64,000 nucleotides of DNA from Fidelibacterota bacterium (GTDB taxonomy: Bacteria > Fidelibacterota > Marinisomatia > SCGC-AAA003-L08 > TS1B11). The stretch lies in the NCBI GenBank assembly GCA_004124875.1, contig SCKJ01000003.1, forward strand, positions 1 to 64,000, written 5' to 3'. Below, one piece after another: positions 52,087 to 61,071 of the stretch; the stretch's first letter is position 1, and every line of letters starts with the position of its first letter. The notes under the pieces were generated by a model that was given only the letters and a program-made list of their open reading frames with translations, was not told the DNA's origin and ran no database searches. The translations under genes were made by a program, and so were the position numbers.

Positions 52087-53358
52087 GTGAAAACCGTTGC
52101 ATCCCTCTGGCCCCTCATCTATTTTCGCGCCGATATGTTGCGGAATATGTCCATATTCACTGTGCTGCTGCTGCTCTGTTTTCCAGCCGCCAAGGGGCAG
52201 GAATCGGCGGAACTGCGCCAGCTCGACAGTCAGATCGGCAGCAAGCAGGGCGAATTGGGGCGTCTGCGGGAAACGATACGGGAGTACGAGCGGCGCATTG
52301 CGGAAAAAGATGCTGCGGAAAAGTCAACCCTAAGCGCTCTGTACGAACTGGAAGAACACATCTCGCTCACCAGCCGTTTGATAAAAGCCATTGAAGGGAA
52401 AATCGGCCAGCTCAGCGATTCTATCCGCATCGCAGGCATCAAAATAGCCGACGGGGAGGAGAAGATTGCCACTTTAAAGCGTAACCTTTCGGCGCGGTTC
52501 GTGCACATCTACAAGCAACGCCGCTCGTCGGTCCTGGAACTGATTCTCACGTCCGCCAACTGGCACCAGGCCACCTACAGGGGAAAATATCTCAAAATTG
52601 CCGCTGACTACGACCGCTACCTGACCAAGAAAGTGAAAGGGGAGATTGTCCGGCTCCAGTCGCAAAAAAAGCAGCTGGCGGCCGATCGCGTCTCGCAGCG
52701 TAGCCTGCTGTCGGAAAAAGGACGGGAAGAGGTGGCGCTCAAGGCGTCGAAAGTTGAGCGTCAGCGGCAGGTTATCCGCATTAAGCGCGACCGGCGTCAG
52801 GATGAACGGCTGCTGCTGCAGAAGAAGCAGGCGGCCATTGAACTCGAGCGCATCGTCAAAGGCCTCCAGTTTGACCGCGAGCGCCGATCCCTTGAACTGG
52901 CCGCCATCCGGGCCGCCCGTGAGCATGAGGAGGCCCCCGATGTCTCCTACTATAAAAAGCGCCTGCCCTGGCCTACCGCAGGACGCGTGGTGACGCGGTT
53001 CGGGCGTATCCGCAACCCGAAGACCGGAACCGTTACCGAAAGTCCCGGTATCGATATCAGCTCCCAGCCCGGGGCCCTGGTCGGTTCGGCCCTGTCGGGA
53101 CTGATTACCACCATCACCTATATCAGGGGCTATGGCACCACGATCATCATTTATCACGGGCAGGATTTGTACACTGTCTATGCCTTGGTTGAGGACGTGA
53201 TCGTCTCTGAAGGGCAATATGTGGATCAGGGTGAGATTATCGCCCATGTCGCCGGAAACGGATCGCTGGATGGGGCCAAACTCCATTTTGAAGTCTGGAC
53301 CAACCAACAGAAGCAGAATCCCGAAGAGTGGCTCTCCAGCAGCATGGGGGGACCATGA
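52087..53358 (+). CDS. EnvC-like murein hydrolase activator (degenerate LytM)
   Basis: A signal peptide (ending AKG before Gln) is followed by long coiled coils (about 40-110 and 165-280) and a C-terminal LytM/M23 domain (WPTAGRVVTRFG, GIDISSQPGALV, GTTIIIYHGQDLYTVYA, HFEVW). The zinc ligands are not all kept: the usual His before GID is a Pro and the first His of the HxH motif is replaced by Lys (KLHFE). As in EnvC, it is probably an activator of amidases during cell division rather than an enzyme. The GTG at 52087 has AAGGGA upstream; the ATG at 52135 is the alternative. It overlaps holB by 4 bp. Confidence 0.85.
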   Translation: MKTVASLWPLIYFRADMLRNMSIFTVLLLLCFPAAKGQESAELRQLDSQIGSKQGELGRLRETIREYERRIAEKDAAEKSTLSALYELEEHISLTSRLIKAIEGKIGQLSDSIRIAGIKIADGEEKIATLKRNLSARFVHIYKQRRSSVLELILTSANWHQATYRGKYLKIAADYDRYLTKKVKGEIVRLQSQKKQLAADRVSQRSLLSEKGREEVALKASKVERQRQVIRIKRDRRQDERLLLQKKQAAIELERIVKGLQFDRERRSLELAAIRAAREHEEAPDVSYYKKRLPWPTAGRVVTRFGRIRNPKTGTVTESPGIDISSQPGALVGSALSGLITTITYIRGYGTTIIIYHGQDLYTVYALVEDVIVSEGQYVDQGEIIAHVAGNGSLDGAKLHFEVWTNQQKQNPEEWLSSSMGGP

Positions 53359-54545
53359 TCTACGCCGATCTTATTATGCAATCGCGTCCCTGGGAACAGT
53401 TGATGGCCGCACGGCAATCGGACCGGTTGGCCCATGCATACCTGTTTCACGGCCCCCCCGGTGTAGGCAAGGAGGCCCATGCCATCGAACTGGCCGCCGT
53501 GGTCAATTGCAAACGGCCACAGACGACAGGCGCCTGCGGAACCTGCGACTCGTGCCGGAAAATGGCTACCCTGCAGCACCCTGATGTGCAGATCGTGGTG
53601 CCGCTGCCCCGGCGCAACCCAATCGGCAAAAGTGATCCCCCCCTGAAGGCCCTGAAACCGGTCGACATTGAGGAGCTGGCTCTGCAGCTGGGGCGCAAGG
53701 GGAGCGATCCCTACGCTAAAATTGCGCTGGATGGCGCACAATCGATCCTGATCAATTCCGTGCGCGAGCTGCGCCGTCTCGCGGCCCTTAAATCAGCGGA
53801 GGGGGGGCGGCGGGTGATCCTCATCTTCGATGCCGAGCGGCTCAACCATCCCGGCCCCGCTGCCGCCAACGCTCTGCTCAAGCTGCTGGAAGAGCCGCCA
53901 CCTGATACCGTCATAGTATTGGTCACCGCCAGGCCCAACTTACTGCTGGAGACATTGCGGTCGCGATGCGTGGCGCTCTACTTCCCTGCCCTGGCTGCGG
54001 ACGAGGCGGCGTCGTACCTGACCGGAAAATTTGGCGTTGATCGCGAGACGGCGATGATGGTGGTCCAGGCCACCGCCGGGAACCTGCAGCTGGCCCGCAG
54101 CCTGCTTGCTTCCAACCCTGACGGCAACCTCACTCGTCTGGTGGATGAACTGTTGGAGGGATTGCTGCAGCCCCGGCCACAAAAGTGGCAGCAGCTGGTC
54201 GCCGATCTGGTCGGCATGAACCGGCAAAACAAAGCGGAACTCGGCTTCCGTCTGCATCTTTTGCAGCTGTGGCTCCGGGACCTGATGTTGCTGGCCCAGG
54301 TTGATGCCGCAGCGGGACTGGTATTCGAGGAACGGCGGGATGAGCTATTGGCCCAGCTCGCCGGATTTCCTCAGGCAGAATGGGGCATGGCTACCGGGTT
54401 CGTTGAAGATGCATTGTCGATGTTGGAACGAAATATCAACCCCACGCTGGTTTTCACCAACATGTTTCTGGACATCAGACAGGCGATGCGCGGCAGAGAG
54501 CCTGCCGGGGCAGGCGTACTTGTGCAGGTAGGCCACGCTGTCTAA
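53355..54545 (+). CDS. holB: DNA polymerase III delta-prime subunit
   Basis: This 396-residue clamp-loader subunit has a P-loop (GPPGVGKEA), a zinc module with four Cys (CGTCDSC plus one upstream), a LLKLLEEPPPDT motif and the SRC arginine finger (LRSRCVALYFP). It helps load the sliding clamp during replication. The ATG overlaps the EnvC-like stop (ATGA). The C-terminal helical domain extends further than in E. coli. It sits beside metG and tatD, a common arrangement in bacteria. Confidence 0.9.
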   Translation: MIYADLIMQSRPWEQLMAARQSDRLAHAYLFHGPPGVGKEAHAIELAAVVNCKRPQTTGACGTCDSCRKMATLQHPDVQIVVPLPRRNPIGKSDPPLKALKPVDIEELALQLGRKGSDPYAKIALDGAQSILINSVRELRRLAALKSAEGGRRVILIFDAERLNHPGPAAANALLKLLEEPPPDTVIVLVTARPNLLLETLRSRCVALYFPALAADEAASYLTGKFGVDRETAMMVVQATAGNLQLARSLLASNPDGNLTRLVDELLEGLLQPRPQKWQQLVADLVGMNRQNKAELGFRLHLLQLWLRDLMLLAQVDAAAGLVFEERRDELLAQLAGFPQAEWGMATGFVEDALSMLERNINPTLVFTNMFLDIRQAMRGREPAGAGVLVQVGHAV

Positions 54546-54574
54546 CTTTGAATAATGGCATCAAAAAACGTGAC

Positions 54575-56458
54575 ATGCAAAACTTCTACCTGACAACACC
54601 CATTTATTATGTGAATGACCAGCCCCACCTTGGTCATGCCTATACCACCATTTTGGCGGACGTGCTGGCCCGCTACCATCGCGCCATTGGAGATGACGTG
54701 TTTTTTCTGACGGGAACCGATGAGCACGGCTTGAAAGTTCAGCAGGCCGCCGAGGCCCGGGGCAAAACCGAGCAAGAGCACACAGACGAGTTTGTAAAGC
54801 GCTTCCAGGACCTGTGGGACCGGCTCTATATATCCAACGACGATTTTATTCGCACCACCCAGCCCCGGCACAAGAAAGTGGTTCAGCATCTGCTGCAGCT
54901 GCTGCATGACAAGGGCGAGCTCTATGTCGATTCCTACGAAGGGCTCTACTCCGTTTCCGAAGAGCGCTTCGTCACCGAAAAAGAGGCCGAGAGTGGCGAC
55001 TTCAAGCAGATTGAAAGAATCAAAGAGAAAAACTGGTTCTTCAAGATGTCGTCCTACCAGGAACGGCTGATAGACCATATCCACGCGAATCCCCAGTTTA
55101 TCCAGCCGGAGTCACGGCGGAATGAGGTGCTGGGGTTCTTGCGGCAGCCGCTGAAGGACCTGTGCATCTCGCGTCCCAAGTCGCGGCTGAAATGGGGCAT
55201 TGAGATCCCGTTTGCCACAGAGTATGTCACCTACGTCTGGTTCGATGCCCTCACCAACTATATCTCGGCCATCGGCTTCTCGAAGGATGAAGAACAGTTC
55301 AACCACTGGTGGCCGGCGAATTATCACCTTATCGGCAAGGATATCCTGACGACGCATGCGGTTTACTGGCCAACCATGTTGATGGCTGCCGGCATCGAAC
55401 TGCCCCAAACGATCTATGCCCACGGCTGGTGGATGATGGGCAAAAACAAGATGTCCAAATCCAGCGGCAACGCCATTAAGCCTTTAGACCTCATGGATCA
55501 TGTCGGTATTGATCCGGTGCGCTACTATCTCATGCGCGAAATGGTCCTCGGCTCCGATGCCGTCTTTACGCCCGAACATTTTATGCGCCGGTACAACGCC
55601 GATCTGGCCAACGATCTCGGCAATCTGACCAATCGCATTTCAAAATTTATCTGGCGCCATTTTGATGGACGGGTGCCGCCGACCAACCCCCCCGGAGACG
55701 CAACCGCTCAGGAGGACCTGAAGCGATTTGCCGCTGATGTGGTTAAGCGGGTTCCTCAGCAGATTTATGCGATGAAACTCCATGAAGCGATCGAATCGGC
55801 GATGCAACTGGTGCGCAAAGTCAATGTCTACCTGGAAATTTGCCAGCCGTGGAAGCAGATCAAGGAAGACCCGGTCCAGGCTGGAAACACGATGTATCAG
55901 GCGGCGGAAGGTTTGCGCATCGCGGCCCAGCTGCTGGCTCCCGTCATGCCCAGCCGCACCGATAATATCCGGGCCATGATCGGCGGCGCGGGTGTCGATA
56001 TTACCTACCTGGAGTGGGGCGGCATCTTGCCTGGCACACGCATTCTGGAGCCTGAGTCTCCCTTCCCCCGGCTGGATAAGTTGCAGCTGGAGCCGGTCAG
56101 TGCTGAGAAATCCAAGACCGCCTCTAACGGCGTGCCCACCACTTTCGAGGCATTTGAAAAAGTCGATCTGCGCGTCGTGGAAATCGTGGCCGCCGAACGG
56201 CTGCACAATGCCGATTCGCTGCTGCGGCTGACCGTGGCCCTGGGCGACAGTGAGCGCCAGGTCATTGCGGGCATCGCCAAGGACTACACACCGGAATCTC
56301 TCGTGGGCAAGAAAGTCATTCTGGTGGCAAATCTGGAAGTGGCAACCATACGCGGCGCAGCCAGTGAAGGGATGATCCTTGCCGTGGACAATGACGGAAC
56401 CTTTGTTTTGGCCACCGCAGATGACCCCCGCATGAAACCGGGCTCTCCTGTCGGTTAG
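54575..56458 (+). CDS. metG: Methionyl-tRNA synthetase
   Basis: The 627-residue enzyme charges tRNA-Met. The ATG at 54575 is preferred over an upstream TTG. The class I motifs are present (PHLGHAY in place of HIGH; KMSKSSG). The anticodon-binding domain follows at about 390-500, and a Trbp111-like tRNA-binding domain lies at the C-terminus (VDLRVVEIVAAERL, ASEGMILAV), which makes it a long-form enzyme that dimerises through that domain. No zinc-knuckle Cys cluster is seen in the insertion at 120-150. Confidence 0.95.
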   Translation: MQNFYLTTPIYYVNDQPHLGHAYTTILADVLARYHRAIGDDVFFLTGTDEHGLKVQQAAEARGKTEQEHTDEFVKRFQDLWDRLYISNDDFIRTTQPRHKKVVQHLLQLLHDKGELYVDSYEGLYSVSEERFVTEKEAESGDFKQIERIKEKNWFFKMSSYQERLIDHIHANPQFIQPESRRNEVLGFLRQPLKDLCISRPKSRLKWGIEIPFATEYVTYVWFDALTNYISAIGFSKDEEQFNHWWPANYHLIGKDILTTHAVYWPTMLMAAGIELPQTIYAHGWWMMGKNKMSKSSGNAIKPLDLMDHVGIDPVRYYLMREMVLGSDAVFTPEHFMRRYNADLANDLGNLTNRISKFIWRHFDGRVPPTNPPGDATAQEDLKRFAADVVKRVPQQIYAMKLHEAIESAMQLVRKVNVYLEICQPWKQIKEDPVQAGNTMYQAAEGLRIAAQLLAPVMPSRTDNIRAMIGGAGVDITYLEWGGILPGTRILEPESPFPRLDKLQLEPVSAEKSKTASNGVPTTFEAFEKVDLRVVEIVAAERLHNADSLLRLTVALGDSERQVIAGIAKDYTPESLVGKKVILVANLEVATIRGAASEGMILAVDNDGTFVLATADDPRMKPGSPVG

Positions 56459-56530
56459 CGGCAGGCTGGCACTGCCGGAGGAGAGCAACCGGCCTTGCCA
56501 TATTAAGCGCCCCGGTGCCTCGCAATCACC

Positions 56531-57304
56531 ATGATCGACACCCACGCCCATCTGTTTTACCGTGACTTCGAGGGCCAACTGGAGAGTGTCATCCAGCGGG
56601 CCTGGGACGCCGGTCTCAGTCACCTGATTTGCGTCGGTCTCAATCTGGCCACCAGCGAGCAGGCCATCAACATTGCCGAGAAACATGACCATGTCTGGGC
56701 GACGGTAGGCGTTCATCCTCACGACGCAGGGGCCGCGCCCGTTGACTATCTGGCCCACCTGGAGCGCATGGCGTCTCACGAAAAGGTGGTGGCCATCGGC
56801 GAGATGGGCCTCGATTTTTTCCGTAACCTGACCCCTCCCGAACGCCAGATCGATGTGTTCAGGGAGCAGCTGGCGCTGGCCAGGAGCCTCAACCTGCCGG
56901 CCATCATCCACAGCAGGCAGGCCGATGATGCCATATTTGAAACGGTTTCCGGGATTGGGCATCATAACGCCGTCGTACACTGTTTCAGCTCGGCCGCCGA
57001 CTTTGCCAGAAAAATGGTCGATATGGGGCTCCATATCTCGTTTACCGGCACGGTAACGTTTGGCAAAAACCACAATGCCGCGGCCTTGCAGGAAGTGGGC
57101 CTTGAAAAGGTGATGGTGGAGACCGACTGTCCTTACTTGGCGCCCGTGCCCATGAGGGGCAAGACCAACGAGCCGTCCTATCTGCCGCATACGGTCTCAA
57201 AGATTGCCGAGATCTGCTCGCTTCCGGCGCAGGAGGTGGCCGACATCACTTCGCGCAACGCCCGCGCGTTTTTCGGATTGCAAAATGGGGAGGTGCAGCC
57301 ATGA
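56531..57304 (+). CDS. tatD: TatD family DNase
   Basis: This 257-residue TIM-barrel metalloenzyme has the TatD ligands: DTHAHL at the start, VGVHPHDA, GEMGLDFFR, IIHSRQADD, VHCFS and ETDCPYLAP. TatD enzymes act as 3'-5' exonucleases in DNA repair and fragment clean-up. It follows metG after 72 bp and overlaps the channel gene by 4 bp. The cluster holB-metG-tatD-rsmA is common in bacteria. Confidence 0.94.
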   Translation: MIDTHAHLFYRDFEGQLESVIQRAWDAGLSHLICVGLNLATSEQAINIAEKHDHVWATVGVHPHDAGAAPVDYLAHLERMASHEKVVAIGEMGLDFFRNLTPPERQIDVFREQLALARSLNLPAIIHSRQADDAIFETVSGIGHHNAVVHCFSSAADFARKMVDMGLHISFTGTVTFGKNHNAAALQEVGLEKVMVETDCPYLAPVPMRGKTNEPSYLPHTVSKIAEICSLPAQEVADITSRNARAFFGLQNGEVQP

Positions 57305-58110
57305 GTCAGACCGTGCGAGGACAAATATTTGCGACGCTGGAAATCGCCGAGGATGGCAATCGGCTCAGCCGCGCGGTCGACTTGTCCATCATGGGCCTGA
57401 TCCTGCTCAACGTCGGCGCCGTGATCATGGAAACCGTTCCGTCGATGGCCCTTGCGCATGCCCGCTTCTTTGAGCTGTTCGAACTGTTTTCCATCGCCAT
57501 TTTCAGCGTGGAATATATCCTGCGCGTATGGACCTGCACCGAGAGTGAGCGCTTTAACGGCCCTCTGGCGGGGCGCATCCGGTATGTCCTTACGCCGATG
57601 GCGCTCATCGACCTGATCGCCATCCTCCCCTTTTACCTGCCGCTCATCATGCCTGTTGACCTGCGGTTCTTGCGCGCGCTGCGAGTTCTGCGAATCTTCC
57701 GGCTGTTGAAATTCGCCCGGTACTCCCGCGCGGTGCGCATATTCGGCCGCGTAATCGGGGAAAAAAAGGAGGAGCTGGTTATCAGCTTGACGGCCATTCT
57801 GGTTGCGTTGGTGCTGATTGCCAGCTTGATGTATTATCTGGAAAAAGACATTCAGCCTGAGGCGTTTGGCTCCATACCGGCAGCCCTCTGGTGGGGCGTC
57901 GTATCGCTGACCACCGTCGGTTATGGGGATGTCTACCCGGTAACCGTTTTGGGAAAATTCTTTGGCGGTATGGTCGCCCTGCTCGGTATCGGCGTGTTTG
58001 CCCTGCCGGCCGGCATTATCGCCTCGGGATTTGCTCAGGCCACCCATAAAGAAACGATCAGTGAGGCCAGCGAACAGTGCCCGCATTGTGGGCAGCCTAT
58101 TGAGCATTAA
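57301..58110 (+). CDS. Voltage-gated potassium channel
   Basis: The 269-residue protein has six membrane helices. The S4 helix carries regularly spaced Arg residues (LRFLRALRVLRIFRLLKF), and the selectivity filter is TVGYGD between S5 and S6. A short C-terminal CPHCGQP zinc-ribbon-like tail ends the protein. It should let K+ flow when the inner membrane depolarises. It overlaps tatD by 4 bp; the rsmA start lies within its last codons. A channel inserted in this housekeeping string is unusual. Confidence 0.93.
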   Translation: MSQTVRGQIFATLEIAEDGNRLSRAVDLSIMGLILLNVGAVIMETVPSMALAHARFFELFELFSIAIFSVEYILRVWTCTESERFNGPLAGRIRYVLTPMALIDLIAILPFYLPLIMPVDLRFLRALRVLRIFRLLKFARYSRAVRIFGRVIGEKKEELVISLTAILVALVLIASLMYYLEKDIQPEAFGSIPAALWWGVVSLTTVGYGDVYPVTVLGKFFGGMVALLGIGVFALPAGIIASGFAQATHKETISEASEQCPHCGQPIEH

Positions 58111-58882
58111 GCGCCACCCGCCGGTAAGAAAGCGCTGGGGGCAGCATTTTCTGTCCGACCCCAACACCATCGGGCGGATTGTGGCGCAGGTGAATCCGTC
58201 GCCCGGCGATAATTTTCTGGAAATTGGTCCGGGTCATGGCGAATTGACGATCCCGCTGGCCGAAACGGGCGCAACAGTGACCGCTGTCGATATTGATCCC
58301 CTGCTCATTGATGAGCTGCGCGTCAGGGTCCCTGCAAACGTCACCCTGGAGCAGGGGGACATACTCAAAGCCGACCTGAGCCTGCTGCTGGCCGATGGGG
58401 CCCGCGTATACGGTAGTCTGCCGTATAATATCTCCTCACAGATTATTTTCAAGCTGCTTGAGCACCGGCGACGGTGGACGGACGGGCATTTTATCGTGCA
58501 GAAAGAGGTGGCCCAACGCATGGCTGCGGGTCCCGGCAGCAAAACATACGGCAGGCTCTCGGTGATGCTGCAGGCCTTCGCCGGGGTGCAGACGGTATTC
58601 AACTTGCCGCCCACGGTCTTTAAGCCCAGGCCCAAGGTGGACTCGACGCTTGTGCGCATCGTGCCGGGAGCTCCGGTCATTGGCATCGTCAATCCGCGCC
58701 GGTTTGAAGTCCTGGTCCGTGCGGCGTTCTCCCAGCGGCGAAAAAAACTCTCCAACGCCCTGAAATCGCTTGACGCAGCAGACGCTATCATGGAGCTGGG
58801 GCTGGCCGATCTGCGGGCCGAGCAAATTTCGGTCGCGGCCTTTATCGAGCTATCCAACAGGGGGGACATGCAGGAACCATGA
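58088..58882 (+). CDS. rsmA: 16S rRNA dimethyladenosine transferase
   Basis: RsmA (KsgA) dimethylates two adjacent adenines in helix 45 of 16S rRNA. Motifs are KRWGQHFLSDP, FLEIGPGHGELT (SAM binding), DIDPLLID, SLPYNISSQII (NPPY-type loop) and RPKVDSTLVR. The frame is open far upstream within the channel gene, but the family begins near KRWGQHF, so the true start is probably the GTG at 58088 or the TTG at 58100. At 264 residues the length is normal. Confidence 0.93.
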   Translation: MGSLLSIKRHPPVRKRWGQHFLSDPNTIGRIVAQVNPSPGDNFLEIGPGHGELTIPLAETGATVTAVDIDPLLIDELRVRVPANVTLEQGDILKADLSLLLADGARVYGSLPYNISSQIIFKLLEHRRRWTDGHFIVQKEVAQRMAAGPGSKTYGRLSVMLQAFAGVQTVFNLPPTVFKPRPKVDSTLVRIVPGAPVIGIVNPRRFEVLVRAAFSQRRKKLSNALKSLDAADAIMELGLADLRAEQISVAAFIELSNRGDMQEP

Positions 58883-59051
58883 CTGCCTGAACCTGCCGCC
58901 CAAAATGACCCTCATGGCGGCTCTTTGGCCGCTGGCGTTGCGTGAGGCATAAGAGGGGGGATGGGAAGATTGGATCGTATCGTTTGAAGTCCATGGACCG
59001 GTTGATCGTCCTTTAGGGCTGGGCCGGTTTCACCATTGAATCCGCGCACGA

Positions 59052-59079
59052 TTGGCTCTAACTTCGCAGGCTGTAGATA
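59052..59079 (+). promoter_or_regulatory. Possible rpsU promoter
   Basis: TTGGCT (59052-59057) and TAGATA (59074-59079) stand 16 bp apart, about 30 bp before the rpsU start codon, in a 225-bp gap without genes. The call rests on resemblance and position. Confidence 0.3.
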
Positions 59080-59107
59080 AATAGTGATATTGAGACAGGA
59101 ACAGTTT

Positions 59108-59305
59108 ATGGTTGAAGTGTACGTAAAGCGGGATGAGCCGATTGAGCGGGCGTTGCGCCGGTTCAAAAAGAAGTATGAAAAGGCCGGTATCCTTAAAGAT
59201 GTCAAGCGGAACTCCTATTACCTCAAGCCCAGCGAGGCCCGGCGTATCAAGCGCTCCAAGGCCAAACGGCGTATGCGCAGGGCGACCATGTTGGCTTCCC
59301 GCTGA
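59108..59305 (+). CDS. rpsU: Ribosomal protein bS21
   Basis: The product of 65 residues is bS21: VEVYVKRDEPIERALRRFKKK, a KAGIL turn and a strongly basic C-terminus. It joins the platform of the small subunit and helps initiation. The start at 59108 is favoured over an upstream in-frame ATG by family length and by AGGA upstream. It is transcribed alone; a clear terminator follows at 59342. Confidence 0.95.
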   Translation: MVEVYVKRDEPIERALRRFKKKYEKAGILKDVKRNSYYLKPSEARRIKRSKAKRRMRRATMLASR

Positions 59306-59341
59306 CGCATATTTCGCGCTACAGCCAGTAGATTTTTATGA

Positions 59342-59370
59342 AATCCAGACTTCCGGTCTGGATTTTTTTT
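59342..59370 (+). terminator. Rho-independent terminator after rpsU
   Basis: aatccagac (59342-59350) and gtctggatt (59356-59364) form a perfect 9-bp stem with a 5-base loop, followed by eight T residues to 59370. Confidence 0.9.
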
Positions 59371-59373
59371 GCC

Positions 59374-59379
59374 TATAAT
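59374..59379 (+). promoter_or_regulatory. Possible -10 element for the phosphohexomutase operon
   Basis: A TATAAT lies 4 bp after the rpsU terminator and 50 bp before the GTG start of the next gene. The -35 position would fall inside the terminator hairpin (59351-59356), which is a weak match to consensus. Confidence 0.4.
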
Positions 59380-59429
59380 CGAACGTCCATGAATCCGTTT
59401 TCCAAGCATCCAACCTCCAAGGTGACCCC

Positions 59430-60779
59430 GTGGCCCTGATCCGAACGGTATCGGGCGTGCGTGGCATTGTCGATGATGACCTCACCGATGGGGCTCTCTA
59501 CCGGCACGTCTCTGCCCTGGCCGAACTGCTGCCCCCCGGAGCTGTGCTTCTGGCGCGGGACAGCCGGCCCCACGGCCGCCGGTTTATGGCTGTGGCGGCG
59601 CAGGCCCTCACCGACGGCAACCGCCAGATCTGCCTGGCTGGCATGGTGCCGACCCCCACCGCCCAATTTCTGGTGACTCATTTGAGACTGGCGGGAGCGG
59701 TGGTGATCACGGCCTCCCACAATCCGGTGGAATATAACGGCATGAAATTCATGGGCAGCGACGGGGTCTACCTCGGCGCCGAGCAGTGTGATATTCTGTA
59801 TGGCCGGGCGGATCGGATTGAGCCGCCAGCGCAGATCGAGACTCAAAAAATGCGCGGCCAGGATCTCCCCGATGGGGCTGGGGAGCATATTCTGAATATC
59901 CTCGACCTGGGCTGCATCGACATGGAGGCCATATTGCGTATGCGCTGCGTGGTGGTTGTGGATGCGGTGAATGGCGCGGCCTCGGTTGCCCTGCCGACGC
60001 TGCTGGAAGCGCTCGGTTGCGAAGTGGTGCGACTGAACACGACCCCGGACGGCACTTTTCCCCGTGGCGCCGAACCGGTTGCGGAGCACCTTTCAGGTTT
60101 GTCGGAGGCGGTAATTTCCTCAGGCGCCGACCTGGGGTTGGCCACCGACCCCGACGCCGACCGCCTGGCGCTGGTGGATGAAAACGGGGCGCCGCTGGGC
60201 GAAGAATATACCCAGGCCATTGCCGTGGATGGGTTCCTCCGCCGGACCGCCAGTAAAAAACCCGTGGTGACCAACTTGTCTTCTTCACTGCTGATTGATA
60301 AAATTACCCAGCCGTTCGGGGTGGAGGTGCACAGGTCGGCCGTGGGCGAAATCAACGTGGTCAACCTGATGCGTTCGTTGGGCGCGGATATCGGCGGTGA
60401 AGGCAACGGTGGCGTCATACTCGGCGAAAGTCACCTCGGGCGTGATTCCCTGGTAGCCGCGGCACTGGTACTGGATCGGCTGGCCCAGGACCGCAATCCG
60501 CTGAGCGCCTTGGTCAGCAGCTGGCCCAAATTTGTGATGATCAAGGAGAAACTGGCCATTGACGCCGGGGAAACCGAAGTGGTGCTGGATCGGCTGAAGC
60601 ATAAGTTTTCCGATGTCGAGCCCGATGTGACCGATGGCCTGAAGTGGACCTGGGACGACCGCTGGCTGCATGTGCGGCGCTCCAATACCGAGCCGGTCAT
60701 GCGCCTCATCGCTGAAGGGCCCGATGAGCGTGCCACGCGTCAGCTCATTGACACAGCCAGAATGGAGGCGGAAAAATGA
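59430..60779 (+). CDS. Phosphohexomutase (phosphomannomutase/phosphoglucosamine mutase type)
   Basis: The 449-residue enzyme interconverts hexose 1- and 6-phosphates. It has the phosphoserine loop TASHNP, the metal site DPDADRLALV, the sugar loop GEGNGGVI and the phosphate loop RRSNTEPVMR. Family members act on glucosamine, mannose or glucose phosphates; the exact substrate cannot be read. The start is a GTG. The stop overlaps the EutN-type start by 4 bp, which puts this sugar-phosphate enzyme in one operon with microcompartment-type proteins. Confidence 0.88.
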   Translation: MALIRTVSGVRGIVDDDLTDGALYRHVSALAELLPPGAVLLARDSRPHGRRFMAVAAQALTDGNRQICLAGMVPTPTAQFLVTHLRLAGAVVITASHNPVEYNGMKFMGSDGVYLGAEQCDILYGRADRIEPPAQIETQKMRGQDLPDGAGEHILNILDLGCIDMEAILRMRCVVVVDAVNGAASVALPTLLEALGCEVVRLNTTPDGTFPRGAEPVAEHLSGLSEAVISSGADLGLATDPDADRLALVDENGAPLGEEYTQAIAVDGFLRRTASKKPVVTNLSSSLLIDKITQPFGVEVHRSAVGEINVVNLMRSLGADIGGEGNGGVILGESHLGRDSLVAAALVLDRLAQDRNPLSALVSSWPKFVMIKEKLAIDAGETEVVLDRLKHKFSDVEPDVTDGLKWTWDDRWLHVRRSNTEPVMRLIAEGPDERATRQLIDTARMEAEK

Positions 60780-61054
60780 CCCTCGGCGAAGTAGTCGGCG
60801 CAGTGGTGTCCACGGTGAAGGATGACCACTTCATCGGGCAAAAACTGATGCTGGTGCAACCCATAGATACGGACGGCCAGCCCATCGGCGTCACCTTTAT
60901 TGCGCTGGACAGGGTTGGCGCGGGGAAAGGCGACCGTGTGCTCGTCAATCGGGAAGGGGGCGGGGCGAAAATCATGTTCAGCACGGTGATGCCTGTGCAG
61001 GCCGTGATTGTAGGTGTTGTTGATGGACTGGAGGTAACTTATCGTGATGCTTAG
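60776..61054 (+). CDS. EutN/CcmL-type protein 3
   Basis: This third EutN/CcmL member (92 residues) is the most canonical of the set: [36 protein letters not shown] and GVVDGLEV. It would form a vertex pentamer if shell hexamers exist elsewhere. It overlaps the phosphohexomutase by 4 bp and precedes a tagged DeoC by 17 bp, a context typical of catabolic microcompartments for sugar-phosphate cleavage. Confidence 0.87.
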   Translation: MTLGEVVGAVVSTVKDDHFIGQKLMLVQPIDTDGQPIGVTFIALDRVGAGKGDRVLVNREGGGAKIMFSTVMPVQAVIVGVVDGLEVTYRDA

Positions 61055-61071
61055 GCCCGGAGGGATCGGAT

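Noticed and set aside
55640-57190. 516-residue minus-strand frame opposite metG and tatD
   Set aside because: It lies antisense to two certain genes, shows no family motif and is a by-product of GC-rich codon use.
57962-58087. Upstream extension of rsmA
   Set aside because: It lies inside the potassium channel gene and does not resemble RsmA N-termini.
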